From Cryptomeria japonica (Eukaryota > Streptophyta > Pinopsida > Cupressales > Cupressaceae), in the NCBI RefSeq assembly GCF_030272615.1, contig NC_081414.1, positions 309,563,164 to 309,627,163 of the forward strand: DNA of 64,000 nt, given 5' to 3'. The position numbers and the translations under genes are program-made. Below the pieces are notes generated by a model that was not told where the DNA came from, made no database searches, and saw nothing but the letters and a program-made list of their open reading frames with translations. Below are positions 10,908 through 22,567 of this stretch, piece by piece; position 1 is the stretch's first letter; each line of letters opens with the position of its first letter.

Positions 10908-11282
10908 TCAATTTCCCCTTGGCCTCTTGCCATCACTCTCTGCTTCCCAGCGACGACTATTTTCTTCGTACTGTTGGAGGACCTGTTGGCGTCGCTCCTC
11001 ATGGGCAATCTCCTCCAGGCGAGTTCGTTGTGCCAGTGATGCCTGTGCAAGCAACCGGGGGAGGTGGTTCATCAACTGATTCGCTGCGGGGCTAACTTCT
11101 AGTGCGGTCCACACGGCACTTATTGGGACATCAGCCTTCGTGGCCTCTCTTCGAACGTAGGTCTCAATGGCCACCTGAAGCAGAATTGAGAATTCCCTCG
11201 TTGCAGTGTCTTCTCCGTCGTAGAGCTCCGTTTGCGCGTCGTCGGCCTCTGGGTTAATCTCACCAACGGGTAGGCCGATCAT
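10908..11282 (-). CDS. Small leader ORF upstream of gag, 124 aa, intact
   Basis: An ATG at 11282 opens 124 codons without interruption, ending TGA at 10908-10910. It lies between the primer site and gag, in a different frame from gag. The product is charged, with an acidic N-terminal part (GEINPEADDAQTELYDGE) and a helical Arg/Glu/Gln-rich C-terminal part (LEEIAHEERRQQVLQQYEEN). I recognise no domain. Ogre/Tat-type gypsy elements are known to carry an extra ORF before gag, which makes a real protein plausible. It could also be an upstream ORF or the old N-terminus of gag separated by an indel. It is notable that it is unbroken while gag and pol are full of stops. Confidence 0.5.
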   Translation of the reverse strand: MIGLPVGEINPEADDAQTELYDGEDTATREFSILLQVAIETYVRREATKADVPISAVWTALEVSPAANQLMNHLPRLLAQASLAQRTRLEEIAHEERRQQVLQQYEENSRRWEAESDGKRPRGN

Positions 11283-11323
11283 GTCTGTACGCCATCCGCT
11301 CCTTCCTTTCCTGGGTATGTCTA

Positions 11324-11336
11324 GGCAACGGCGCCA
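11324..11336 (-). promoter_or_regulatory. Primer binding site, tRNA-Asp type
   Basis: Two bases inside the 5' LTR the minus strand reads TGGCGCCGTTGCC. Its complement, ggcaacggcgcca, equals the 3' end of plant tRNA-Asp as I remember it (13 consecutive bases). This is where minus-strand DNA synthesis would start. Confidence 0.8.
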
Positions 11337-11338
11337 GA

Positions 11339-11635
11339 TGTTTGCCACATATGGGTAAACGATTAAATGCAGAAAGTAAATGCACAGAACATAATGAGAA
11401 TATATTTAAGAACCAGTCCCTGTATTAATTCAACAGTCCATGTACATCAAGTGCTTATAACATCACACCCAGATACGACTATGATGATGCTACTAAGAAG
11501 GAAAGGTATGCAATATATAATACCCGAAGGGGTGCGACCAACCGTCGCGTCCAACTGCCCTTCGGGAAGACTATCTGACTGCTGTAACCCATAATTACCG
11601 ACGACAACATAACATAATGATTATTCCTGACAACA
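11339..11635 (-). repeat. 5' LTR of the gypsy element
   Basis: 297 bp, TG...CA, followed by ACAAT at 11636-11640, which matches 1890-1894. It is next to the primer site, so it is the promoter-bearing LTR. Differences from the other LTR are mostly transitions. Confidence 0.95.
11513..11566 (-). promoter_or_regulatory. LTR TATA box with adjoining strong hairpin
   Basis: On the minus strand TTATATAT (11513-11520) is the best TATA box of the LTR. Immediately 5' of it lies an inverted repeat, CCCGAAGGG (11523-11531) and CCCTTCGGG (11558-11566). Nested inside is a second one, GCGAC (11534-11538) and GTCGC (11544-11548). The other LTR keeps the same fold with one mismatch in the outer stem. Confidence 0.55.
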
Positions 11636-11640
11636 ACAAT

Positions 11641-12130
11641 TTCAGGAGTACGTTCAGGCAGAGCAGGCAGTAGACTGGGATATCTAGACAGAATATTTGG
11701 ATGGAGAAAATAACTTTTGGGGGAAAGAATCTACTTTGGAATCATAAAAAGTGTATTCCCAAAGTTAGTTATTTCTCCCCAACCACTAAAGTGCTTTTTC
11801 ACTTTTTGGGTTCCGTAAATTGCACTTTTTAGGGGACAGCTTTATGGTTGATAGTTATTAGTTAGTTAGTAGTTGGTAAGTAAGTTCCCTATTTACTAGG
11901 TATGGGCAGCCATGCCTTTCAAGATGAACCTGGGTCACTTGTATGATTAAATCTGGGCCATTCATCCAGTTTTGGAAACCTATTTAAAGGGATTGGTTTT
12001 CCCTTTTTATTGGACGAAGTTCTTGAATTGTTACAGAAACTCTGTCGAAATACGTATAGAATTAATGGAGTTTAAAGCTGTTGTTATTTCATGTGAGTGC
12101 ATGGTCTCCTTCACCATTTAAATTTATGTC
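11641..12130 (+). mobile_element. Probable 3' end of the older host element (candidate PPT and LTR)
   Basis: This DNA was joined to 1-1889 before the gypsy insertion. A purine-rich tttgggggaaaga near 11710-11730 could be a polypurine tract. A TATA-like TATTTAAAG at 11981-11989 and a following pyrimidine-rich stretch resemble a plant LTR promoter. I cannot fix the LTR ends, and no matching 5' LTR is in the window. Confidence 0.35.
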
Positions 12131-14451
12131 ATGTATTTTGTTTTCAAGTAATATATTCAGGTTTATATTTGATAGGAATATTTAGTTCATACCATTAAGG
12201 AATGGCTGATTGTCATTCCCCCTGCATGGTTAGTCTGAACTTGTTTATAATCTTAGTTTGGTTGTTAAATACTAGATGGGCAAATTTCTGGATTCAACAT
12301 TTGCGTTTAATAATTTGAAAATCTAGTTTCCTTTGAAGATTGCATCAGATATTAAGTAGTTGTGTAAAAATTACTAGCAAAGTTAAATCTGGTTATCATA
12401 AGATTTTAGTCTATTTACCTGAATGTGTTATTTTAGACAGAATAATTAGTTTCTCTCTTGCCTTATCTCCCTTTTTTTCCTTTTTTTTTAAATCTGAAAG
12501 TTGAAACTGCAAAAACAGCATCATGCTTTATCTGATGAAGTTAAGACCTGTAGAGTCATAGAGACCTTGTGCAAGCCAAAAGCTTATTCTATCCAAAACG
12601 TAAGTCCCCTTGTGTCTATTAGCAAGCTGCAAGACACATTAACCATCGAGCTATCCCGTAGTCAAGAGCTGACAAAGTGAACCTTGAGGTTGTCTCGCAG
12701 TGATCATTTAAAACAGCACTGGAACTTCCTTATGCAAGAGAGAATGGGATTGCTCACGAATTCTATTTTGTGTTGACCGGAAGGAGTTGGCGAAATGACT
12801 TTAACCATATCAACACTAATTTATGTTCTCCTAGGGGGTGAATGAAGGACCAACAAAAGCTAAATCTTTGAACATTTGTTTTAAGGAGAACAACCTACAT
12901 GGCATGGGATGTAATGAGCACAGAGAAATATGGCAATGGTAAACTCTACCACATCCCATGCCTACATATTGAACAAACCTGCTGTCATGCCCCTGCCCTG
13001 AAAGAAGAATGAAAAGGGAATCAATACTCAGAAAATTGTCTTATTAATAAGACTTCACAATTTTCTGTAGGAACTAATGTTTTAGGCAATAGATGTCTTC
13101 ATAAAGCAGCAACGGGTAGACAATGATCATAAAAGGGCAAGGATGTGTTGATCAAGTGATGAGCTAATTTAAAGTCTTAATGCTGGTTGACTCATTGCTC
13201 ATAGTTTGGCCGATTCATATACTTAAGACAAAGATATATATTTGAAGGACTTGCAGGTAGTTTGCAGATGGCCAGTAAGCTAAGGAACTCGATAACAATA
13301 GCAAACTAGGAAACCAAGGCATATGCGATTCATACAATTGCCCAGCTAAGGGGTCGGTGTCTAATAAGAGCAAAGCAGTGTTACAGACTAAGAAAAGGCA
13401 GATAAACACATCAGCAATGATATTGGAGATAATGATGAAATAGCGCCTCCTTAAATAGCAATAAAAGAAGACATTAAAGAAGAAGATGAGTTTGGTTAAA
13501 GAGACATCTAATTACACAGTTAGAGCGACTTTTGTTAACATTATAATGGGCAACGATTAGACAACAACAGCAACTTCAAAAACACTATAACACTCGTAAA
13601 ACATAATGGTTTATAAACAATGGCATTGATTCCAAGATGAGAGCATTATATGGGAGGAAATAAAGAGATAGCAATTATGGTACAATAAAAGCAGTGACGT
13701 CTATTATATATTCTTTACAGCAGTGATTCATTACAATGAAATATGCAGCAGTGAGAAGTATGTTATGTTGAGTGATCATTGTGATCGCTTTAGTATTGAC
13801 TTACTATTCTTTTGTCATTGCCTGAGAAAACAAAGATTAACTAATGTAGCGATTAGTTAGGAGGGGAAGGGGCGATCACCAAGATTTAAATAATCATTAG
13901 CCAAATGATGCAAGCTGCTAAATATAATGAAGAGTTGCAACTTTCACATTCATATCTCTTCATGCCATATTAAAGGGATATCAACCATCATTTCAAAAGG
14001 GATGGATTGAACATTTTTTTTTATTCAGTCCAGAATTGTATCGCTCTTACAGAGCAAATAGCAGCCAAGTGGGGATGGCTTTCTACCACTCATAGCAAAG
14101 CCAAGGACGCAAAATATTAGCAACTTAAATCAGAGACAGGGCCAAGTATCGCAACTACAAAAGATATCACATCAGACAAGCGATCAGAGAATTCTTCAAG
14201 ATCTTTACAGACCGATCGGCAGCCAACATATCACATTCACATAAAGGAAGATATCAGAAACAGCAACCCATATATATAAAACTTTCAGATCAATATAAAT
14301 TCTATATTTGATCAATATATTATAACAATAATATCCATTTTATATCAGAATTATTGTTTAGCAATATATTCCTTACAGAACCGTCATCATTAATCATCAA
14401 AATAGAAAGAAGTCTCCTGCAATTTAAGAATTTACACAAAACCCTAGGAAT
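12131..14451. other. Anonymous AT-rich sequence
   Basis: No ORF with recognisable protein, no terminal repeat pair and no RNA gene was seen on either strand. Confidence 0.5.
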
Positions 14452-14800
14452 TCACAAAAGGGGACAATACACCTGCAAGTATCCCCACCTTCTCACTAGC
14501 AATAATCTTCCTATTTCTTCTCGTGGACCATCACCACTACCACTAACAACCATAGAAAGCATATGCATAGCTGATTGTGTGGATTGTGTTGGCATTGGCA
14601 CACTCGTAGACCTTGATTGCACCTCCATATGCAATCTATGAACCTCTACCTTCTCATCCTCCTTTATCTCTTTAAAAACCTTCACCCTTTGTCCTGTATA
14701 GCCCAATGGGTGACAATAAACTCTTGCATAGGTCCCTCTAAAATCTGTTCTACAAATGTTACACAACCACACGCTAGTCCCCCAGAAAAGTTGGTTTAAC
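14452..14800 (-). pseudogene. BED zinc-finger fragment, hAT-transposase-like
   Basis: On the minus strand from about 14772 the reading begins WLCNICRTDFRGTYARVYCH and continues PLGYTGQRVKVFKEIKEDE. This is the start of the plant hAT BED finger: W.C..C...F.GSY.R...HL...G.GV..C. The C-x2-C pair and the first His are present. The last zinc ligand position reads Phe, so the finger is incomplete. The rest of the frame is not recognisable as transposase, and no hAT terminal repeats or 8-bp duplication were found. It is either a decayed hAT element or a dead domesticated BED gene; the first is more likely. Confidence 0.5.
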
Positions 14801-17638
14801 CTTTGTCAAGGGCTGTCACAAATTGAAGAAGAGATTTTTTTGAATTGAAGGGGCCTTTTGCATAAGGCTTTAAAACTTTGAAAGGGAAATCAAATGGACT
14901 TTGTGATTGTCCCCTTTCACCCATCCCACACCTTGATCAACCCCTAAGTGAACTTAAAACTCTCACATTTTGATTTTCATTTTTTTTTTCCATCTCATCA
15001 TGCCCACTACTCTCATTGATGTTGCTCATGTTGTTTTGTTTTGTGAAACAATATGCAAGTGGAAAATGAATAAATAAAAATAAAAACACACATTTCTTCC
15101 TTTAAACTTTGGAAAGAATTGAAAAAAAAATGTAAGATCCACCTACTTCTTTCACTTCTCTTGCTACCTTACTCCTCACTACTCACCAATTTTAGTTTTT
15201 CCAACTGAACCTTCAAACCCTACTCAAAACGATTTTTTGGGGCTCCAACTTGGCTGCAATTATTTTTGGCATTTAGAAAAGAAATAAAATAAGACATGGA
15301 GGCCTCCTTTTGTTATTTTAGGGTTAAGAGGCATGAGGGGACCACAAACAACAATAACAAATCATTTATATGAAACGTGCAGGCTTTTTTTAATAAAACT
15401 CATATACAACCATAGGGGATGGTCAATCGTTCCAAGGACATCCAGTCGTCCCCTACCTATCTCCACATCCCCGGGACATTTCCTACAAAAAGTATTAAAT
15501 CAAAACAGCTAGGAGGCATCCTTAAACCGCCCCCACAATGTCAGGACATCCCTGGTATATGTACCCCTTCAAAAATCCAGGGGCCACATCCCCAAGGAAC
15601 ATAGTTACAAGATTATATTTAATGGCATCCTAAATACCAACTCAACACATGAGAATGGTAAAGTGTATAAATTGACTTCTACTAGTCCTTTTGTATTGAT
15701 GGCTTCCAAAAGACTGAATCACTGCACAAGAATGGTAAAGTGTATAGATTGACTTCTATTAGTACTTTACTCACCAACAGGTCAGCACTTAACCAATTCA
15801 AGTTTTATAATGTTATCATTTGGAAAAGTTAAGGCAAATAATGTGGCACAATCGCACCCCAAGTAATCAAATATCATATTGAAACTCCTTACTAAAATGC
15901 CTTATCTCCCCAAATTGGTAACAACAATTAGAGCTTGAGATCAACATCCCAAAATTTGGCATAGGCATGCTACTCAAGCAAGGAAGACATATAGCGGTTT
16001 ATCATGCAGCAGCCTTGTTACAAGCCAAACTCAATTATGGATTCCAACATTCGGCGCCTTATTAGATTCTAGAAATTCTTCCACCTTTAGATATGTCCCA
16101 CCTCCCAAAGGACCAAGACGAATTTTCTTCCTTAGCGAAAAAGATGACCAAAATTCATACCCAGATTCAAAGCATCGTTTAGCATGCTCAAGTTAAATTG
16201 AAAGCACTCCTTATCCATCACTAAGCAATTGTTTTTTTATGCTCACACAAATATTTAATGGTGTCAACAAGGGCCATTCATGTTGGTAAAAGCTGAAGAA
16301 ATAAGATTTAGAGAAATTGGCAAGTCTATCTCAGGGAGGCATGGCTGCCTTATATTATTGAAAAATGTTTAATAGTACATGACAATTACACAGGGCATAA
16401 TGATGGCAGTTACAATAGCCTTAATAAAGACAGATACATACATATGGCTACAACTAACAAGTGTAGTAGCAGTTACGCTACTATATTATTAATATTATCC
16501 TAATATTCTAATAATAACAAATAATTTAAAATAGTTGTCACGCCTCATTTAGACATTCAACTCTTTCATATCACTATACAGTATTTTTTTTTTAATTTCA
16601 TAAGGGAGAAATAGATTTTAGACAACTTAGATCACCATTAGAACTTTGTTACATTGCAATGGATGCATCCAAGACTAACCTAGAATGGTTACATTTGGAG
16701 GAAGAGACCTTAAATGATGATCTATGCTAAACGTGCAAGCAACCTTGTAAAAATTCTTGTGGAAGTTCCAATGATCTAAAATGTCAGATAGTAATACATT
16801 AACCCATAGCATGATCATTTAGGCCAGATATTTTACTTCAAACAGTACTAACACATAGCTAATACTAATATACTATCCTACAACATATGAAAGATTGTCC
16901 ATTGGTGCCTATGAAGAATCTAGCTGGTAGCACTAGACAAAGGGAATTCAATAAGGATTCAAAACCCTAAAGAATGATCTGTTCCATGAGAGGGCAAATT
17001 GTCATAAAAGTTAACTTCATTCTTCAAAATGGTAAGCAAGCTTGTGGAAGTATCAAATATCTAGAAAAACCTACTAGCATCTAGATAATCATGTCAGCCA
17101 ATTACTTGTATATAGCCAATTTTTCTGCTCCTTTAATGATGCACTTAAAATAGTAACCAATCAATCAATGGAAACCTCATAGCTACTTTAAGAAAATTAC
17201 AAATATACTATCAAAATTGACTGATTTGGGTATGTTCAATTGTAGAGAAGTGGCTGGTCGCTATGAATTTAATCAATTGCATAGCATCAATGTTATTATA
17301 TAAGAGCTTGACATTGCCACTCAGTTAACAAGACATGGGTGAAAAGTATACTACTTAAGTGACCATATTAATAGATGATTTATCTGATATAGTTCAATAG
17401 CATGATCTCTTACAAAATTGCTCCTGGAGTAAGATATGTACAATTTTGTATTTCCCAACCTCTCGTTGAAGTGAACTTATTTGTGGTGGAAGTGAATAAT
17501 TGAACCAATTTTCTCTATAAGTATTTAACAAGCATATCATGCAAACTATTGAATGCCAATACAAACAGAGCAATAATCACACCATGTTAAAGAGGCAATA
17601 TTAACATTCTATTTGGGATAAAGATGCTAAGACATTAC
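14801..17638. other. Anonymous sequence with one GC-richer patch
   Basis: Mostly AT-rich with no supported gene. 15410-15605 is richer in GC and repeats words of the type ggggatg and catcc, suggesting the edge of an old repeat. Nothing else is visible. Confidence 0.4.
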
Positions 17639-17687
17639 CTTGTTTGGTTTTCCAGCACAATGCCTCTTCTAGAAGAATCAATGACAT
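17639..17687 (-). other. Candidate short exon (49 bp) with canonical splice sites
   Basis: On the minus strand the segment follows tatttttgccag (acceptor AG, pyrimidine-rich) and is followed by GTAATG (donor). It is open in the frame left by the neighbouring candidate exon. I do not recognise the peptide. Splice-like sites occur by chance in AT-rich DNA, so this is weak. Confidence 0.2.
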
Positions 17688-17919
17688 CTGGCAAAAATAA
17701 GTGCATATTATAGTTAATTCCACTTGCTTGTCTCAATATCATAATTGGATAAAAAGTTACAATCTCTTGTTAATAATTAACATGTTCAAAAGTTTAAAAG
17801 CTCAAAAGAAATTCACGTATTTGGCTTGTCCTAGGAATATCTCAACATTTCAAAAAAGTGTAAGGCTGCGGAAACAAAGTATGACAAAAGAAACTAAATT
17901 ACAAAGAAAAATATCAAAC

Positions 17920-17988
17920 CTTTGGTAATTGCTCAGCTAACAGGCTGCACCTGCCCCTCATTTCATGTGCACTACTACATGATTGGAC
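17920..17988 (-). other. Candidate exon (69 bp, 23 codons)
   Basis: Minus-strand segment between an AG acceptor (17989-17990) and a GTTTGA donor (17914-17919). Only one frame is open; it reads AHEMRGRCSLLAEQLPK at its end. Joined to 17639-17687 across a 232-bp gap it keeps an open frame. It may be a remnant of a host gene or chance. Confidence 0.2.
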
Positions 17989-20900
17989 CTTTATCCAAAA
18001 AAATTCAAATGATTAATAATTTAATATGTACCATTCATGCAAAATGTGGATAACAAAATGTTTTAAAATCATCTAGACATGCATTCATACGAATGGAAAA
18101 GAGATGTGAAATAAGTCTACATCAAGATGAAGAAGCATTTATCACATTTCTAAAGAAACCTATCAAAGATATGTCAACTTGGATACTCATACATGCAAGC
18201 ATTCACTGGCAATATGAAGAAGAATCATTCTTTTGAGATCAATATTGCACTTCAATTATTCAATGGCCTGATTAAACATATGGATTACAAAAACTCCCAC
18301 CTAGCACTTCAAGGTCCATCCCCACTCCACATTTAAACCAGCCATCTCCTCTCACCCTAAACAATCACGACCACAAGCAGCTCAGCCCTAGGCTGATTGG
18401 AGCAAAGATCTGCCCCTTCAAAGAAACGGGATGGTCTCCTCACAAAGTGCTCCCCATTAAAACCAAATTGCAATTTCAAATAACTTGTATCCAACAATCC
18501 ATTTAGCAACACGTCCATAAGAAGATTATCAAGGCTTCTTTCCCCATCAAAAAAGCAAAATGGATGTTAACTTAGAATGGAAACCGTGACAAAGGTGAAA
18601 TTTTCCATGGATGAAATGCAAAGTCTCTGACTACTCAAGGAAAAGCCCTTATCTATAAATTCATAGGAGGCTTTCCAAGGCCTTTGAAAATATGGATGTA
18701 ATAAGACTAGAAATCTTCATTATCTATAGATATTCTTGTGATGCAAAAGAAAGCTGCATGACATCATATTACTGCGTCTTCATAACATCATTGTTATCAT
18801 GCTGGGGTGATCTAAAGTGTATTACCTGATTGCCTTCCCAAAATGAATCGTCTCTTTTTATATCTTTGTATTTCTAATAGAGAGATGCACCTCTTTTGAA
18901 GGATGATGTCCTTTCAAATCGATGTGACCTTCTTTCCTTAATCGCACCCTTTGTTGTTCATTTATAATGAACATAAACAATTCTTGTTTTAGACTAATCA
19001 CTACAAATCGCATCTCTTAAAGCATATTAATAACTGCAATCTAATAATTGCTGCATAACTTGTGCATTATCTTTTTGTTCGCTGTAGTCAATCATCAAAG
19101 TCTTCTTAAAAATCTTACTCCAATCGCTGATCAATTGCTGTCTTGGTAAAGTCGTTGCTCCATTACTTAATCGCTACTTCAACTTGTTCTTTTTAATACA
19201 AGGCGCTGCCAGCATATTAGAAGTTCCTGTGAGCATGGATATGCAAATTGTTGCTCATCTTTATCTCACATTGTTCTTCTATAATTCAAATCGATGCTTT
19301 TCTTTTTAATATATTTGTTGCATTCCATAACATGGATTTCTGTTATTCTTATCTCAACCACTCCCATCTTTCACATAAACAAATTAATATTCTTTTGACT
19401 TAGACGATTAATCTGAAGTTGGCCAAGGAGATTCATTGACCAGCTTGATAGAAATTTTCCTTAAGTTTATTTCCTTCTTTTCATTATTGCTCTATTAATG
19501 TAGAGTCGGCTATGTTAATTTGACTGTCATCTTTAAATATTCTTTTAGACTATGAAGTCACTGTCAATGATACAAATCACTGCTCTTTGAATCATATGTC
19601 TTATCAAAATATCTCTATATTAGTCTTCTTATTTCACCAACTCTCTTCATTGATAATGCATAACAACTATTCTTACGTTGCTTTGACATCAATGACAAAC
19701 AATTCCAACAATCCTTAAAGATAATACAAGGAGCTTTCTCAATATTAATGATACATGACAGAGTCCTGTTTGGGGATATCACAATCCATGACTCTTCTAA
19801 AAACTCATATTTTTCAACAACTTTCTACACGCTTAACCTTCTCTTCCCAACTTATTTCACAAAACTAAACTTTGCTCTGAACAAAAGAACGAGATGAGAG
19901 AAGAGGCATGCAAGTCATGAAGTGTCATATTATACAGCCTCAAGAAACATCTTATTGCAAGCACCTTATAACAACATTATTAATGACCTACAACTAACCA
20001 CCTAATTTATTAAATACAGGTGTAAACATACACTTTATTATATCATTATATTAATATTAATCATGTATTCACAACAAAAGCAATTTGGATTTAGTGCACA
20101 ACATTTTTGTTGTTGAAGCGATAGACCAATTACTATATTAAAGCACACAAAATCAATGATTATTGATAGCTTCGTATAAAAATTGGGTAGAATAGTTATG
20201 GATATCTCTCTACTTTGTTGGTTGACCGACTTCTCCTTGCTTACATAGAGCTCAAATTATAGCTGAAAAATTTAGTGGATCAACAACCTATTGAGATTGG
20301 GAGTGGAATGGCTACCACTAACCACCAAGTGGATAGCTCTAAGGCATCGAAATGAAATCGATTGTTATCCATCAGGCATAGGCTTGAAACTCTACACTCA
20401 CAATACATAAAATTCTTGAAGTGCAATGTGGGTCATGATATTGTAATTGGAGAAAATGGCAACCATAGGTTAGTAATCTCATTCCCTTACCTATTTTTCA
20501 AGCAACTTCCTATAGAAATACACCTGATTTGGTTTTGATCATCAAAGTGAAGCAAGATAGGAGAGTTGTGGTTATCCCCTGTGATTCAACCAGGAGGCCA
20601 CAAGGGTCTTGCAAACATCATGGAGCTCCTCATGCCCTACGAAAACCATAGAAGAATTGTAGACCATAGGTTTGGATACAGGATTGGCAGCTAAGACGGT
20701 TCATATTCTAGCCATCCAATGGGATCTCATAAAGTGAAACAAGAGAAAAATCAATTTCCTGGCTAAGGCAGGTGGTGTAAAGCTCTCATGCTTCAAATGT
20801 TCTCTCTTGTGCATGGTAGTTACAGTCAGGTGGTGGGAACCAAGGGCATGGTCGAGTAATACTGGCTGCAAGATGTTTGGGGGGAATGGGAGTCAATGTT

Positions 20901-22346
20901 GCATTGGATGGCAATTTCAATGCTGCTGGGGGTGGTCCATCTGCTACAGCAGGAGAAGCAGGTCCTTCCTTCACCGCCAAGGACTAGATCCCTGACTTGA
21001 TTTTTGGTTTGGTCATGCTTCTTGCCTACAACGATTTCAATTTTAGGCAGGATGGCCTTCGATTGATAATCTAGTTTTGATTGGTATTGATCAAGAGTTC
21101 TTATGTAATATTCTAGGGTGGCCAAATTTGTGGAGTATATGCAATTTTTTGAGTGTGATGACAATTATTTTCAAGGGCAACTCTCAGTTGCCATTTCTCG
21201 TCAGCCGTGTGTCTAGGTTGCGACCAGAGGAACCGTTTTAGGTGATCTTTCATGTTTTCAGGTGAGGGTCCCTAACAAAACCCCTCATTTACCTATCAAG
21301 AAATATATATTAAAATAGACGATTGTTAATTTGGTAAGACTTGCCATGGTTTTTTGCCAAGTCTAGGTCCTAACACAAAATACGCCTGTGCAGATAGAAC
21401 AGAGTTCGAATCACAAAACTACGTTCCTAATCCCTGGAACACATATCAAGATAGAAAGACATTCCAGGTACATGAAATGCAAGAAGAGACACGTCCAGGG
21501 AGTCAAAAAAACTCGCCCTAAGTGTCGTGCTTCTGATAAATCTCCTGCAGTCGCCGTCTCTTGCTGGCATCACCTAAGAATGACTTTAAAAACTGAATTC
21601 TATAGTTAAAAAGGTTTATTGTTCAGGTCATCACTAAGTAAAATACCAAGTTGACATGTGAAACTCACTACAGAGGAGTTTTTTTGTTTTGTTTTGTTTT
21701 TCAGTTGTGCACCACTGGATTTCTACCTGGTGTCCAATATAGACCTTGTCAATTCACCTACATATATCTATCTTGTTTTATTGTAGAGTGCTGTCTCCAA
21801 GAGTTCTTGAGTACATTATCTGTTTTACTGTAAATGGCAAGTAAAAATTTGGGTTTTAGAGAAAATACTCAGGTTCGATTCACACTCACAGGAAACAACC
21901 ATACAAAAACAAAAAAAAAGACTTGTTGTCTAAAAGCTCTCAGCAAGTACCATCTTCTTAAAAATGCAAAAATAAAATCAACTGTGAATCAAATTCAAGA
22001 ATTAAATGACAAGGGAAAAAAAGCAAATGCTACCATGAAAACCATGAATTGTGCGAGGAACCGATCCGAGGCTGCATCTGGCCCAGATAGTGAGTGCTTA
22101 CGCATTAATCCCAATATTGCCTGATCCCTTTCCAGTCGTTGGAGAGCTTCCATGTTTCAAATTTCTGATATACTGCAGAATGGTTAGGCTTTAAAAGGTT
22201 AGACCACCTTCTGGAGAAGTATCATGGATCTCTACTCGACGTGTTGGCCAAAAGAGTTGGAGCACTAGTAAATGAAAATGTTGTGTCCCACAAAATATCA
22301 CTCTTGTAAATCAATCTTTGAAAGGAATGGAGGAGCGAGTATTAAT
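17989..22346. other. Anonymous sequence
   Basis: No supported gene. 20790-21000 is GC-richer and gives a short Pro/Ala-rich reading on the minus strand, but no domain or extended frame supports it. Confidence 0.4.
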
Positions 22347-22432
22347 GAGGCCTACGAGACCATCATTCATATATTTAAGGAAATTTTCGGAGGTCTACGA
22401 CATCATCATTCATCTAATTAAGGAAATTTTTG
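22347..22432. repeat. Two imperfect 43-bp direct repeats
   Basis: The copies start at 22347 and 22390 with gagg(c/t)ctacga, and both end in taaggaaatttt. Confidence 0.6.
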
Positions 22433-22533
22433 GTTTTATGAAGTCTTGTTTTTTCAAATAATTTATTTAGATCGCACATCTTCAAATTGTTTTTATATTG
22501 TATAGAAAGAAAGAAAAGTTAATGATGTCTATG

Positions 22534-22567
22534 AGACTAAGTAGTCTATAAGACTAAGTAGTCTATA
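22534..22567. repeat. Two 17-bp tandem repeats
   Basis: The unit agactaagtagtctata occurs at 22534 and 22551, exactly identical, and contains a near-palindrome. Confidence 0.75.

Larger units (their letters stand above)
1895..11635 (-). mobile_element. Complete Ty3/gypsy LTR retrotransposon, coding-defective
   Basis: Two 297-bp LTRs (1895-2191 and 11339-11635) start TG and end CA, and are flanked by the 5-bp duplication ACAAT (1890-1894 and 11636-11640). Reading the minus strand, the order is LTR, primer site, leader ORF, gag, protease, RT, RNase H, integrase, accessory ORF, polypurine tract, LTR. Domain order with RT before integrase identifies Ty3/gypsy. No chromodomain was seen after the integrase, and a long extra ORF lies between integrase and 3' LTR, an arrangement known from Athila/Tat-type elements. 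I infer that broad group only. By eye the LTRs differ at about 16 of 297 positions, so the insertion is not recent. Stops, frameshifts and lost catalytic residues make it non-autonomous. Confidence 0.95.

Noticed and set aside
15410-15605. GC-richer patch considered as hAT terminal inverted repeat for the BED fragment
   Set aside because: The ends do not form a convincing inverted repeat and no 8-bp duplication was found.
20786-21164. Minus-strand Pro/Ala-rich and adjacent readings
   Set aside because: Short, no domain, no extended frame, no splice support.
21395-21420. gttcgaatc word suggesting a tRNA T-loop
   Set aside because: No acceptor, D or anticodon arms could be built around it.
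21388-22124. Plus-strand Lys-rich readings
   Set aside because: Composition of A-rich DNA; no recognisable domain or conserved motif.
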